A stretch of 8,127 bases of DNA from an uncultured Collinsella sp. (GTDB lineage Bacteria; Actinomycetota; Coriobacteriia; Coriobacteriales; Coriobacteriaceae), in assembly GCA_900553415.1 (NCBI GenBank), contig USDH01000060.1, positions 1-8,127 of the forward strand. The letters are read 5' to 3'. The notes below the pieces were generated by a model that was given only the letters and a program-made list of their open reading frames with translations, was not told where the DNA came from and made no database searches. The position numbers and the translations under genes are program-made. Positions within the stretch are counted from its first letter, which is position 1, and every line of letters begins with the position of its first letter. Shown here piece after piece: positions 1 through 6,877 of the stretch.

Positions 1-2103
1 GCCGACGATGACGTCGAGGAGTTCATGGGCTACGCCGCCGAGGAGAACCTCGAGGCGACCGTTATCGCCGAGGTTACCGCCGAGCCGCGCATGCGCATGG
101 CCTGGAACGGCGTCGCCATCGTCGACCTATCCCGCGAGTTCCTCAACTCTAACGGCGCGCCCAAGCACCAGGTCGCCCACGTGTGCACCCGCAGCGTGTG
201 GCAGCCCAGCTGGGCCGGCACCACGCTTGCCGAGCGCATGACCTCGCTCGTCACCGACCTCAACGTCGCCTCCAACAAGGGCCTTTCCGAGCGCTTCGAC
301 TCCACCATCGGTGCCGCAACCGTGCTCATGCCCTTTGGTGGCAAGACGCAACTCACCCCGAGCTCGGCCATGGTCGCCAAGTTCCCCGTGGACGGCGAGA
401 CCACCACGGCAAGCGCCATGGCATGGGGCTTCAACCCCTACCTGATGGAGGCCGACCAGTTTGCTGGCGCCTACCTGTCTGTGGTCGAGTCCATCGCCAA
501 GCTCGTGGCCGCCGGCTTTGAGCACAAGCGCGCCTATCTCTCCTTCCAGGAGTACTTCGAGCGTCTGCGCACCGAGGCCGAGCGCTGGGGCAAGCCCACG
601 GCTGCCGTCCTTGGTGCCCTCATGGCCCAAGTCGACCTGGGCGCCGGCGCCATCGGTGGCAAGGATTCCATGAGCGGCTCGTTTGAGGACGAGGCCGGCG
701 AGCTCAACGTTCCGCCGACCCTGATCAGCTTCGCCGTCGCCGTGGGCAAGGCCGCCCGCGCCGTCTCGCCCGAGTTCAAGGGCCTCACGCACCGCGTCGT
801 CCGCATCGCCCCCGCCACCTATGGCGAGGACTACCGTCCCGACGCTCAGCAGCTGCTCGCCGCGTTTGACGCCGTCGAGGCGCTCACCGCCAACGGCAAC
901 GCCCTGGCCGTCTCCACGCCCGGCTACGGCTGCGGCGCCGAGAGCCTCTTTAAGATGTGCGTCGGTAACCAGATCGGTATCGAGCTTGCCGAGGATGTAG
1001 ACGTGGAGAGCCTCTTCACCCCGCTCTACGGCAGCTTTATCGTCGAGCTCGCCGAGGACGCCGAGCTGCCCGAGGTCGCCGACGGCGTTGTCGTCGAGCC
1101 CCTGGGCACCACCGTCGAGGGCTATGTCATCGACACCGGCTCCGAGGTCATCGAGCTCGCCGAGCTCCAGGAGGCCTGGGAGAGCGGCATCGAGGGCGTC
1201 TTTGCCTACCGCAGCGCCGGCGAGACCCCCGAGGTCGAGACCATCGACTTCCGCGTCAAGGATATCCACGTGTACGGCGGCGCCAAGATCGCCCGCCCGC
1301 GCGTGGTTATCCCCGTGTTCCCCGGCAACAACTGCGAGTACGATAGCGCCCGTGCCTTCCGCGCCGCCGGCGCCGAAGCCGACACCTTCGTGATCAACAA
1401 CCTCACGCCCGAGGCCGTCGCCGAGAGCACCCACGAGCTTGCCCGCCGCATCCGCGCAAGCCAGATCGTCATGATCCCCGGCGGCTTCTCGGGCGGCGAC
1501 GAGCCCGACGGCTCCGCCAAGTTCATCACGGCGTTCTTCCGCGCTCCCGAGGTCACCGAGGCAGTCCGCGACCTGCTCAAAGCCCGCGACGGCCTGATGC
1601 TGGGCATCTGCAACGGCTTCCAGGCCCTGATCAAGCTCGGCCTGGTGCCCTACGGCGATATCGTCGACGCCACGCCCGATGCGCCCACGCTGACGTTCAA
1701 CACCATCGGTCGCCATCAGAGCCGCCTGGTGCGCACCCGCATCTCGTCAAACCTGTCTCCGTGGCTATCGCAGTGCAGCTTGGACGACCCCTACACCGTC
1801 GCCATCAGCCACGGCGAGGGCCGCTTTGTCGCCAATGACGAGGTACTCGCCCAGCTGATCGCCAACGGCCAGGTCGCCACGCAGTACGTGGGCGAGGACG
1901 GCAAGCCCAGCATGGATCTCTCCGTCAACCCCAACGGCTCCGCACTCGCCATCGAGGGCATCACGAGCCCCGACGGCCGCGTCCTGGGCAAGATGGGCCA
2001 TGCCGAGCGTCGCGGCGATAACCTGTACCGCAACGTGCCCGAGCATGTCCCCGGCGATAAGTTCATGCCGATCTTTGAGAGCGGCGTGGCCTACTTCGCC
2101 TAA
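1..2103 (+). CDS. purL: Phosphoribosylformylglycinamidine synthase, C-terminal part (5' truncated by window)
   Basis: The frame is open from base 1 to a TAA stop and encodes about 700 residues; the N-terminal portion lies off the left edge. FGAM synthase converts FGAR, ATP and glutamine to FGAM in cytosolic de novo purine synthesis. The second AIRS-like synthetase half shows GGKDSMSGSF near window residue 219. From about residue 433 a class I glutaminase domain follows, opening with VVIPVFPGNNCEYDSARAF. The nucleophile cysteine lies in GICNGFQ (codon 1609-1611). The triad His and Glu are probably those of GHAER (codons 1999-2001 and 2005-2007), matching HPE in the enterobacterial enzyme. The synthetase and glutaminase are thus fused, as in the large single-chain type, about 1,200-1,300 residues long, rather than the split PurL/PurQ/PurS form. 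The wording of the motifs resembles the clostridial-type subfamily. Codon use is strongly GC-biased. The gene ends at a strong terminator, so it is probably the last of its transcript. Confidence 0.96.
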   Translation, partial: ADDDVEEFMGYAAEENLEATVIAEVTAEPRMRMAWNGVAIVDLSREFLNSNGAPKHQVAHVCTRSVWQPSWAGTTLAERMTSLVTDLNVASNKGLSERFDSTIGAATVLMPFGGKTQLTPSSAMVAKFPVDGETTTASAMAWGFNPYLMEADQFAGAYLSVVESIAKLVAAGFEHKRAYLSFQEYFERLRTEAERWGKPTAAVLGALMAQVDLGAGAIGGKDSMSGSFEDEAGELNVPPTLISFAVAVGKAARAVSPEFKGLTHRVVRIAPATYGEDYRPDAQQLLAAFDAVEALTANGNALAVSTPGYGCGAESLFKMCVGNQIGIELAEDVDVESLFTPLYGSFIVELAEDAELPEVADGVVVEPLGTTVEGYVIDTGSEVIELAELQEAWESGIEGVFAYRSAGETPEVETIDFRVKDIHVYGGAKIARPRVVIPVFPGNNCEYDSARAFRAAGAEADTFVINNLTPEAVAESTHELARRIRASQIVMIPGGFSGGDEPDGSAKFITAFFRAPEVTEAVRDLLKARDGLMLGICNGFQALIKLGLVPYGDIVDATPDAPTLTFNTIGRHQSRLVRTRISSNLSPWLSQCSLDDPYTVAISHGEGRFVANDEVLAQLIANGQVATQYVGEDGKPSMDLSVNPNGSALAIEGITSPDGRVLGKMGHAERRGDNLYRNVPEHVPGDKFMPIFESGVAYFA

Positions 2104-2108
2104 AGCTT

Positions 2109-2139
2109 TCCCATCGGGTACAATCCCTTCGGGTAACAA
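2109..2139 (+). repeat. Tandem imperfect 15-16 bp repeat containing a TACAAT -10-like box
   Basis: Two adjacent units, TCCCATCGGGTACAA (2109-2123) and TCCCTTCGGGTAACAA (2124-2139), sit between the purL stop and its terminator. Each can form a tiny CCC/GGG hairpin. TACAAT at 2119-2124, spanning the unit junction, is one base from the sigma-70 -10 consensus. The best -35 at 2095-2100 (TTCGCC, 18-bp spacer) is poor. If this is a promoter it would drive the downstream EamA gene through the terminator; it may equally be chance. Confidence 0.35.
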
Positions 2140-2140
2140 C

Positions 2141-2177
2141 ACCCGCCACCGGCACGCCCGGTGGCGGGTTCTTTTTT
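2141..2177 (+). terminator. Strong intrinsic terminator after purL
   Basis: ACCCGCCACCGG (2141-2152) and its exact reverse complement (2158-2169) form a perfect 12-bp GC-rich stem with a 5-nt loop. A T-rich tail follows (2170-2177: one T, C, then six T). This is a textbook rho-independent terminator for purL. It also lies 26 bases ahead of the next gene's start codon, which reads in the same direction. Confidence 0.95.
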
Positions 2178-2202
2178 GCTTCGCGCATGTAGGAAGGACA
2201 TC

Positions 2203-3138
2203 ATGGAAAGCCGCAAGCCGTATCTCGCCACCCTGCCCGGACTCATCTTGGGCTGTCTTGTTTGCTGTGCACTCTGGGGATCGGCCTTTCCCTGCATCAA
2301 GATTGGCTACGGCCTCTTTGGCATTCCCGCGCACGACAGCGCCTCGCAGCTGCTCTTCGCGGGTCTGCGCTTCACCCTTGCCGGCATGCTGGTCATTGTT
2401 GGCATGAGCGTGGTCCAGCGCCGACCGCTCGTTCCGCAAGCGCGTGATATCAAGCCCATCTGCATCTTGTCGCTCTTCCAGACCATCGGCCAGTACTTCT
2501 TTTTCTATCTGGGCCTCTCGCGCGCCAGCGCCATGTCGAGCTCCATCATCGAGGCCAGCGCCAACTTCCTCGCAATCCTCTTTGCCGCCCTGGCATTTCA
2601 CACCGAGAAGCTCAATACGGCCAAGGTGCTTGGCTGTGCGCTGGGCTTTGCCGGCGTCGCGCTCGTCAACCTCTCGGGCGCAGATGGCACCTTTGGCTTT
2701 ACGCTCGACGGCGAGGGCTTTATCCTAGCCTCCACTGTCGCGGGCGCTCTTTCGACCTGCCTGATCGGCATCTTCTCGCGCAAGCACGACGGCGTCTTGC
2801 TTGCCGGGTGGCAGTTCTTGGTCGGCGGCCTGGTCCTCACCGCCATCGGCTTTTTGATGGGTGGAGCGCTCTCCCCCACGGCGATTGTCCCCGCCATCGT
2901 GCTCATCATCTACATGGCGCTTATCTCCGCGGTCGCCTACTCGCTGTGGTCGCGCCTGCTTGCCGTCAACCCCGTCAGCCGCGTCTCGGTCTTTGGGTTT
3001 ATGAACCCGGTCTTTGGCGTACTGCTGAGCGCACTGCTGCTTGGCGAGGGCGCCGGCACGAGCCCCGTTACTGTCATCGTTGCCCTGCTGTTGGTCTGCG
3101 GCGGCATCATCATCGTCAACAAACCCAAAAAAGCCTAG
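2203..3138 (+). CDS. EamA/DMT-superfamily membrane transporter
   Basis: This 311-residue protein is probably an inner-membrane exporter or permease of the drug/metabolite transporter superfamily; its substrate cannot be told from sequence. About ten hydrophobic segments are visible (near residues 11-30, 50-70, 87-104, 112-132, 140-157, 172-190, 200-220, 227-247, 258-280 and 287-306). They form two five-helix EamA repeats. Typical family wording includes ALWGSAFPCIKIG in helix 1, SSIIEASANFLAILFAAL in helix 4, SLWSRLLAVNPVSRVSVFGFMNPVFGVLLSALLLGE in the second half, given here as pieces, and a lysine-rich C-tail. The start at 2203 is preceded by AGGAAGG (2191-2197) with 5-nt spacing. An in-frame ATG at 2161 lies inside the purL terminator stem and is rejected. 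The gene is separated from purL by that terminator, so it probably has its own promoter. It converges on the GGDEF gene. Confidence 0.9.
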   Translation: MESRKPYLATLPGLILGCLVCCALWGSAFPCIKIGYGLFGIPAHDSASQLLFAGLRFTLAGMLVIVGMSVVQRRPLVPQARDIKPICILSLFQTIGQYFFFYLGLSRASAMSSSIIEASANFLAILFAALAFHTEKLNTAKVLGCALGFAGVALVNLSGADGTFGFTLDGEGFILASTVAGALSTCLIGIFSRKHDGVLLAGWQFLVGGLVLTAIGFLMGGALSPTAIVPAIVLIIYMALISAVAYSLWSRLLAVNPVSRVSVFGFMNPVFGVLLSALLLGEGAGTSPVTVIVALLLVCGGIIIVNKPKKA

Positions 3139-3203
3139 TGAACTGCCCTTATTTAGCAGAGGGGATTCACATACTTTAGTTTAATGGAGTACATCGGAGA
3201 GCC

Positions 3204-3239
3204 GAGGGCCGCCATGCACGCAAGCGTGCGCCTCTTTTT
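3204..3239 (+). terminator. Probable intrinsic terminator after the EamA gene
   Basis: GCACG (3216-3220) and CGTGC (3225-3229) form a short hairpin with a CAAG loop. It could be extended by outer GAGG (3204-3207) pairing with CCTC (3231-3234) across an asymmetric internal loop. Five T residues follow at 3235-3239. Polarity fits termination of the plus-strand gene; the minus strand shows no T-tract here, so the convergent GGDEF gene has no obvious terminator of its own. The stem is imperfect. Confidence 0.55.
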
Positions 3240-4382
3240 CTAGCGTATCTGAACGCCGGCTTTCTTCTTCTCGCGCTTTACGCGGTAGAGCTCCGCATCG
3301 GCAGCGCGAAGTAAGTCTTGCCAGGTATCGACACTATCGCCGACCCGCGCGTAACCGATGGACATCCGCAACGCATACGGCACCTCGGCACGAGCGAGCT
3401 CGTCGTCAATCGCCGAACACAGGTCTATGATGTCCTGTTCCGCCGCTGCCTTTTGGAGCACCACGAACTCATCGCCACCATAGCGTGCGATAAAGCCACC
3501 AGACGCCGAGCAGACTTCTTTGAGCGCAGCGGATATGACCTGAAGAGCGTGGTCGCCCTCCACATGCCCATAGCGATCGTTAATCTGCTTAAAGCCGTCG
3601 GCGTCCATCATGAGCAGATACACATCTTCGGCCTGATCCACATTTGAAAAGAGCGACAGCATATAGGTCTCAAAACGGTTGCGATTGTTGAGGCCAGTCA
3701 ACGGGTCAGTAGAGATCAGTTGCTCCTGATAGACGATATAGAGCAGCAGGATGCTCAGCGTTATACCGACGCAAAGGCCCGGTACCGAAAACAAAACCTG
3801 GAAGGTACCGCCCACCAGAGCGGGAACCGCAAAAAAGGCGAGGGTGCGATAAATGGCCTTCTTTTGCAGGCTTTCGACTTTTTGAGCCTGAATAAAGGCA
3901 TGCAAGGACGTATATATGACGTAGCAGTAGCTAACGATAGGCTGAATCATATAAAGCGCTCCGCGACGATATACGCCCTGTGCATCGATATAGAACATAG
4001 CGTGCGTCCAGTAGCTGGTAAATGCCAGCACGACCACCAATGCTGTTGGCAACGTTAAAAGTACCACCCTGTAGGGCGTGGTCAGGAGCCGTGAGCCCTG
4101 CATCGTCTCGGAATAGAAAAACCAAATGAGGCACGCGATGGCGAACAGCGAAAACGAGACCGCGTTGGAAATCCAGTTGGCCGTGATGCCTACAGGAGTG
4201 CTTACGCCGTCCGAGAGCGTCCAGATCATATCGAAGAAAATGTAAGCAGCAGACGTGTAGCCCAGCATGCTAAACAAAAGCTGCTGGGTGCTCGAGAACA
4301 GGGAGCGACGGCTTCGTACGGCAAGCCCGATAAGAATAATCATGCACAGCAGGAATATCTCGATCTTGAGTGCCTTAATCAC
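3240..4382 (-). CDS. Membrane-anchored GGDEF diguanylate cyclase
   Basis: The 380-residue product is predicted to make c-di-GMP from two GTP. Seven hydrophobic segments (near residues 7-22, 35-54, 70-89, 105-125, 142-163, 180-198 and 202-218) form an N-terminal membrane module. I cannot assign it to a named sensor family. A GGDEF domain follows: DPLTGLNNRNRF (226-237), DADGFKQINDRYGH (260-273), an intact GGDEF active-site loop (302-306), and a family-typical end with AADAELYRVKREKK. The RxxD inhibitory site that usually lies five residues before GGDEF is absent (ASGG there), so product inhibition through that site is unlikely. I chose the GTG start at 4382 because GGGAGGG lies six bases upstream. 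A longer frame to 4610 would need a TTG start and would overlap kdgT, and its extra residues look non-coding. Base composition is visibly less GC-rich than purL, around 43% to 55% in two sampled lines against 68%. Confidence 0.9.
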   Translation of the reverse strand: MIKALKIEIFLLCMIILIGLAVRSRRSLFSSTQQLLFSMLGYTSAAYIFFDMIWTLSDGVSTPVGITANWISNAVSFSLFAIACLIWFFYSETMQGSRLLTTPYRVVLLTLPTALVVVLAFTSYWTHAMFYIDAQGVYRRGALYMIQPIVSYCYVIYTSLHAFIQAQKVESLQKKAIYRTLAFFAVPALVGGTFQVLFSVPGLCVGITLSILLLYIVYQEQLISTDPLTGLNNRNRFETYMLSLFSNVDQAEDVYLLMMDADGFKQINDRYGHVEGDHALQVISAALKEVCSASGGFIARYGGDEFVVLQKAAAEQDIIDLCSAIDDELARAEVPYALRMSIGYARVGDSVDTWQDLLRAADAELYRVKREKKKAGVQIR

Positions 4383-4472
4383 TAGACGCCCTCCCTTCAA
4401 TATCCAAGTGGCCAGAATCGCCCGAGTCGCGCCCAGGCGCCAAACACCCCTTTCTCCGCAGGGGTAAAGGGA

Positions 4473-4481
4473 ATCATAGCA
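4473..4481 (-). promoter_or_regulatory. Candidate extended -10 promoter for the GGDEF gene
   Basis: Read on the minus strand, TGCTATGAT carries an extended -10 (TGN followed by TATGAT, one base from TATAAT). No good -35 is found 15-19 bp upstream, which is tolerable for an extended -10. The transcript would start near 4466 with a leader of about 84 nt. The leader begins with a 6-bp hairpin (4446-4451 with 4460-4465, 8-nt loop) of unknown role. No known riboswitch consensus was recognised. Confidence 0.45.
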
Positions 4482-4483
4482 GA

Positions 4484-4523
4484 GCGCCCGAACGTCACTG
4501 CAGAACAGCCACCGTTCGGGCGC
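4484..4523. repeat. Perfect 11-bp inverted repeat between kdgT and the GGDEF gene
   Basis: GCGCCCGAACG (4484-4494) and CGTTCGGGCGC (4513-4523) are exact reverse complements separated by 18 bases. On the minus strand the structure lies 49 bases beyond the kdgT stop and ends three bases before the extended -10 of the GGDEF gene. It may be a transcript-end stem for kdgT, though no T-tract follows, or an operator flanking the -35 position of the downstream promoter. Confidence 0.6.
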
Positions 4524-4572
4524 CCATACGGCGCGAATTGCACACGCCGGCTTGATTGACTCGCGTCGACGA

Positions 4573-5595
4573 TTACTCGCCGTCGATGTCGGTCGCGACG
4601 GCCTCCTCAATAGCCTCGACGCCTTCGACCGACAGATCCTCTTTGCCGTGGCAGAACTTCTTATCGACCCAGCCAGTCAGAATCGGGGCCATGATTGCCG
4701 TGATGATGACGGCAGTGGCGATCTGCGCATACGCGGTGGGCGCAAGCTCGGCATAGCGCGGCGCGACCTCAGCAAGAGCAACCGGCGTGGTCATAGCCGT
4801 GCCGGCGATGGTGGAGCAAGCAACGGCGGCCTTGCCGTTGCCGCCGCACAAGCGCTCGAAGGCAAAGGTGATGGGGCCAACGATAAAGAGGGTGATGAGG
4901 CCCAGAAGGATGCCCGAGATGCCGCCGGTGATGAAGCTCGAAAGGCTCATGGACGCACCGAGCTGAAATCCGATGACGGCAATCGCGGGATTGGCACCGG
5001 GAACCAGCAGGTTCTTGATAAACGGGAACAGGTTGCCCAGAACCATGCCAATAACGAGTGGCAAGATGGAGCCGATAATGGTGCCAATGGGAATGTTGGC
5101 GAGGCCGGAAACACCGAGGATGATCATCGTGACGGCGGGGCCAGCCGTAAAGAACAGGATACCGACGGCGCCCTGCTCGGACTCATCGCCGAACTCGCCC
5201 ATGATGCCCGTATAGAGCGCCATGTTGCAAAACGTGATGCCGCCGATGATAGACACGGAGCTCAGACCCAGGAAGTTGTCGTTAAAGAAATATGCCACGC
5301 CCAGGCCGAGAGCCGCTGCGACGACCAGCTTGGGGATCAGCACGACGATACCGGTCTTGATGGCACCCGGCGTGGACTTAAAGCTGATGCCGGCGCCCAC
5401 AAACAGCAGGATCGCGGCGACGATGGTATTGGACCCACCGCGGCAGGCAGCCGTAAAGAAGCCGCCGATCTCAAAAACCTGCGGGCAGAAGGTGTTGAGC
5501 AAAAGACCGACGATCATGGGATAGATCATGATGTCGCCCGGGATGCGCGGGACCTTGAATTTCTTTTGCTCGTTGGCGGTTGCTTCCTGTGCCAT
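4573..5595 (-). CDS. kdgT: 2-keto-3-deoxygluconate permease (KdgT family)
   Basis: This 340-residue integral membrane protein is slightly longer than E. coli KdgT. It is expected to import 2-keto-3-deoxygluconate by cation symport, feeding pectin or uronate breakdown. It follows the family from end to end: KVPRIPGDIMIYPMIVG (14-30), FVGAGISFK (65-73), the conserved AGPAVTMIILGVSGLANI (151-168), LPLVIGMVLGNL (178-189), and the best conserved stretch GGNGKAAVACSTIAGTAMTTPVALAEVAP (251-279, quoted in part: GGNGKAA then TAMTTPVALAE). IMAPILTGWVDKK follows (301-313), and an acidic, soluble C-tail ends in DIDGE. About ten hydrophobic segments are present. Start: ATG at 5595 with a GGGGG ribosome-binding site five bases upstream; a TTG at 5625 is rejected. 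No KDG kinase or aldolase lies beside it in the window, so the substrate rests on family alone. It reads in the same direction as azlCD, with 150 bases between them. Confidence 0.88.
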   Translation of the reverse strand: MAQEATANEQKKFKVPRIPGDIMIYPMIVGLLLNTFCPQVFEIGGFFTAACRGGSNTIVAAILLFVGAGISFKSTPGAIKTGIVVLIPKLVVAAALGLGVAYFFNDNFLGLSSVSIIGGITFCNMALYTGIMGEFGDESEQGAVGILFFTAGPAVTMIILGVSGLANIPIGTIIGSILPLVIGMVLGNLFPFIKNLLVPGANPAIAVIGFQLGASMSLSSFITGGISGILLGLITLFIVGPITFAFERLCGGNGKAAVACSTIAGTAMTTPVALAEVAPRYAELAPTAYAQIATAVIITAIMAPILTGWVDKKFCHGKEDLSVEGVEAIEEAVATDIDGE

Positions 5596-5598
5596 GAA

Positions 5599-5621
5599 AC
5601 CCCCATTTCCGCTGACGGGGT
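5599..5621 (-). promoter_or_regulatory. Hairpin that could mask the kdgT ribosome-binding site
   Basis: On the minus-strand transcript, ACCCC (5621-5617) can pair with GGGGT (5603-5599), which contains the presumed kdgT Shine-Dalgarno. The loop would be 13 nt. The stem is only 5 bp. Farther upstream in the same 150-base azlD-kdgT gap is an 8-bp palindrome, TGGTACCA (5664-5671). No convincing -35/-10 pair and no KdgR-like operator could be picked out. Confidence 0.25.
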
Positions 5622-5745
5622 ACAAAAGCCCACGTCACGCTTTGCTACAGTAAAGTTTGACCATGGTACCAGAAGAAATAGACCAGCTCGGTGAAAAATT
5701 CTACAAGTTGGGATGGAACGAGATTCGGCGCCCGCGACGCCAGCC

Positions 5746-6069
5746 CTATATAAGGCTCAAGACAATATAGAGTACGATGCCCGAGACGCAGCACCACAGC
5801 ATCGATTTTGTCTTGACCGCCACGGCCACGACGCCGGCAGCCGCAATCCAGGGAACCAAGGCAGGCCAGAGTCCCGCGTCGAACGCGCCGGGGCTCACCA
5901 AGTCGTTGGCGACCAGCGCGGCAAAGGCAGCGGGCGGGATATAGCCCAGGGCCTCGGTAATGCGGGGCGACAGGGTCCGCCCGCGCAAGGCGAACGCCGG
6001 GGCAATGCGGAAAAATGCGATGGCCGCCCACGACGACAGCCACAGAACCAAGAACTCGTTAACGGGCAT
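5746..6069 (-). CDS. azlD: AzlD-family branched-chain amino acid export subunit
   Basis: The small membrane protein (107 residues) is the usual partner of AzlC; together they form a two-subunit exporter of branched-chain amino acids (in E. coli the pair YgaZ/YgaH exports valine). The family signature LGYIPPAAFAALV lies at residues 41-53. Hydrophobic segments are near 5-22, 42-56, 68-86 and 89-106. R-rich residues around 30-36 lie between the first two helices. The start at 6069 is chosen because GGAAGAGG (6078-6085) lies eight bases upstream. Longer forms would add non-hydrophobic residues encoded by azlC in another frame. The start lies inside the end of azlC, with an 11-bp overlap, which implies translational coupling. 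Length is normal for the family. No T-tract terminator is evident downstream. Confidence 0.88.
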   Translation of the reverse strand: MPVNEFLVLWLSSWAAIAFFRIAPAFALRGRTLSPRITEALGYIPPAAFAALVANDLVSPGAFDAGLWPALVPWIAAAGVVAVAVKTKSMLWCCVSGIVLYIVLSLI

Positions 6070-6751
6070 CGCGGGCACCTCTTCCGTCAAATACAGCATC
6101 GCACGCCAGCGCAATGGTAATGCCGACCACGACGCTTGCCGGCACGGCAATATTCACGAGGCCCAAGAACTTGCATACGGCGACGGACACCGCGCCCGAA
6201 ACCGCCGCGACAACGTTGCCGCGCGACAGCCGCTGCGAAAAGAGCAGGCAGATAAAGAGCGAGGTGCAGACAAAGGCTGCAATGGCGGTGGGAACATCGA
6301 CAACGGCGCCGACGATGGCGCCCATCGTACACGATACGCCCCATGTTGCGATAAGGATCACGTTGAGCACAAAGGACTCGCGCGGGCCCCAATCCTCCCC
6401 TTCAACCAACTTGGCAAGCGAGATGCCATATGCCTCCTCGGTAAGTGTCGCGGCAACAGCCAGCGTCTGACGCTTCGAGGCACCCGTCAGATGCGGAGCG
6501 ATCGATGCCGAGTAAAGCGCAAAGCGCGAGGAGATGGCGGCGACGCTCGCGACGATCGACGCCGCAGGCACACCTGCCAGCCACAGATTGCAGATCATAA
6601 ACTGCCCGCTGCCCGTCACGAACGTGCTGCTCAGGGCAAAAACCATCCAGGGTTCCATTCCCGTCTGCCCCATGATCATTCCGCACGGCGCGCCTATTGC
6701 AACATAGGTAAGCATCACTGGCCAGACGGTTCTAACGATTTTGAGCACCAT
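6059..6751 (-). CDS. azlC: AzlC-family branched-chain amino acid exporter, large subunit
   Basis: The 230-residue inner-membrane protein matches AzlC/YgaZ throughout. It has an N-terminal helix (PVMLTYVAIGAPCGMIMG, 11-28), the SSTFVTGSGQFMICNLWLAG segment (41-60), the helix with ISSRFALYSASIAPHL (73-88), a TLTEEAYGIS motif (102-111) equivalent to the family's T-D-E stretch, and hydrophobic segments to the end. It normally works with AzlD to export branched-chain amino acids. The start at ATG 6751 gives typical length; the ribosome-binding site is weak (AGGATGAG about ten bases upstream). A longer TTG-started form to 6820 adds a polar tail with no family resemblance and is rejected. It is divergent from the HD gene, with 126 bases between, so the two promoters share this gap. 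No Lrp-type regulator is visible in the window. Confidence 0.9.
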   Translation of the reverse strand: MVLKIVRTVWPVMLTYVAIGAPCGMIMGQTGMEPWMVFALSSTFVTGSGQFMICNLWLAGVPAASIVASVAAISSRFALYSASIAPHLTGASKRQTLAVAATLTEEAYGISLAKLVEGEDWGPRESFVLNVILIATWGVSCTMGAIVGAVVDVPTAIAAFVCTSLFICLLFSQRLSRGNVVAAVSGAVSVAVCKFLGLVNIAVPASVVVGITIALACDAVFDGRGARDAR

Positions 6752-6831
6752 ACGCTTCTCATCCTGACAAGGTCTCCGAGCCGCATGTAGCGACACGGCA
6801 GAATCATCATCCGACAGCAACCGAGTTCACC

Positions 6832-6837
6832 TACAAT
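6832..6837 (+). promoter_or_regulatory. Candidate -10 box for the HD-domain gene
   Basis: TACAAT lies 40 bases before the ATG of the HD gene, in the azlC/HD divergent gap. The best -35 is CCGACA (6811-6816), with a short 15-bp spacer. The same TACAAT hexamer occurs after purL at 2119-2124. No equally good promoter could be picked for azlC on the other strand. Confidence 0.4.
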
Positions 6838-6877
6838 TGCCACCGGATCGAAAGACACAACTATTTAGGAAGTCATT

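Noticed and set aside
127..1716. 529-codon open frame on the minus strand across purL
   Set aside because: It is antisense to a clear purL reading with conserved motifs. Its product is low-complexity, rich in G, A, L, D and E, as expected when GC-rich codons are read in reverse. There is no recognisable domain.
2161..2202. Upstream ATG that would extend the EamA protein by 14 residues
   Set aside because: It lies inside the terminator stem and lacks a ribosome-binding site. The ATG at 2203 has AGGAAGG at proper spacing.
4383..4472. c-di-GMP or other riboswitch in the cyclase leader
   Set aside because: Only a short 6-bp hairpin is seen; none of the conserved c-di-GMP-I core elements could be recognised in the roughly 84-nt leader.
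4383..4610. N-terminal extension of the GGDEF protein
   Set aside because: It would use a TTG start inside kdgT. The added residues are Arg/Trp/Cys-rich without hydrophobic or family character, and the region holds the likely promoter.
4552..5694. 380-codon open frame on the plus strand across kdgT
   Set aside because: The product is hydrophilic, rich in D, G, R and K with repeated short patterns, and is the mirror of kdgT codons. The minus-strand product matches KdgT throughout.
5960..6790. 276-codon open frame on the plus strand across azlC/azlD
   Set aside because: It is a charged, domain-free product antisense to two well-matched membrane proteins; a codon-bias shadow.
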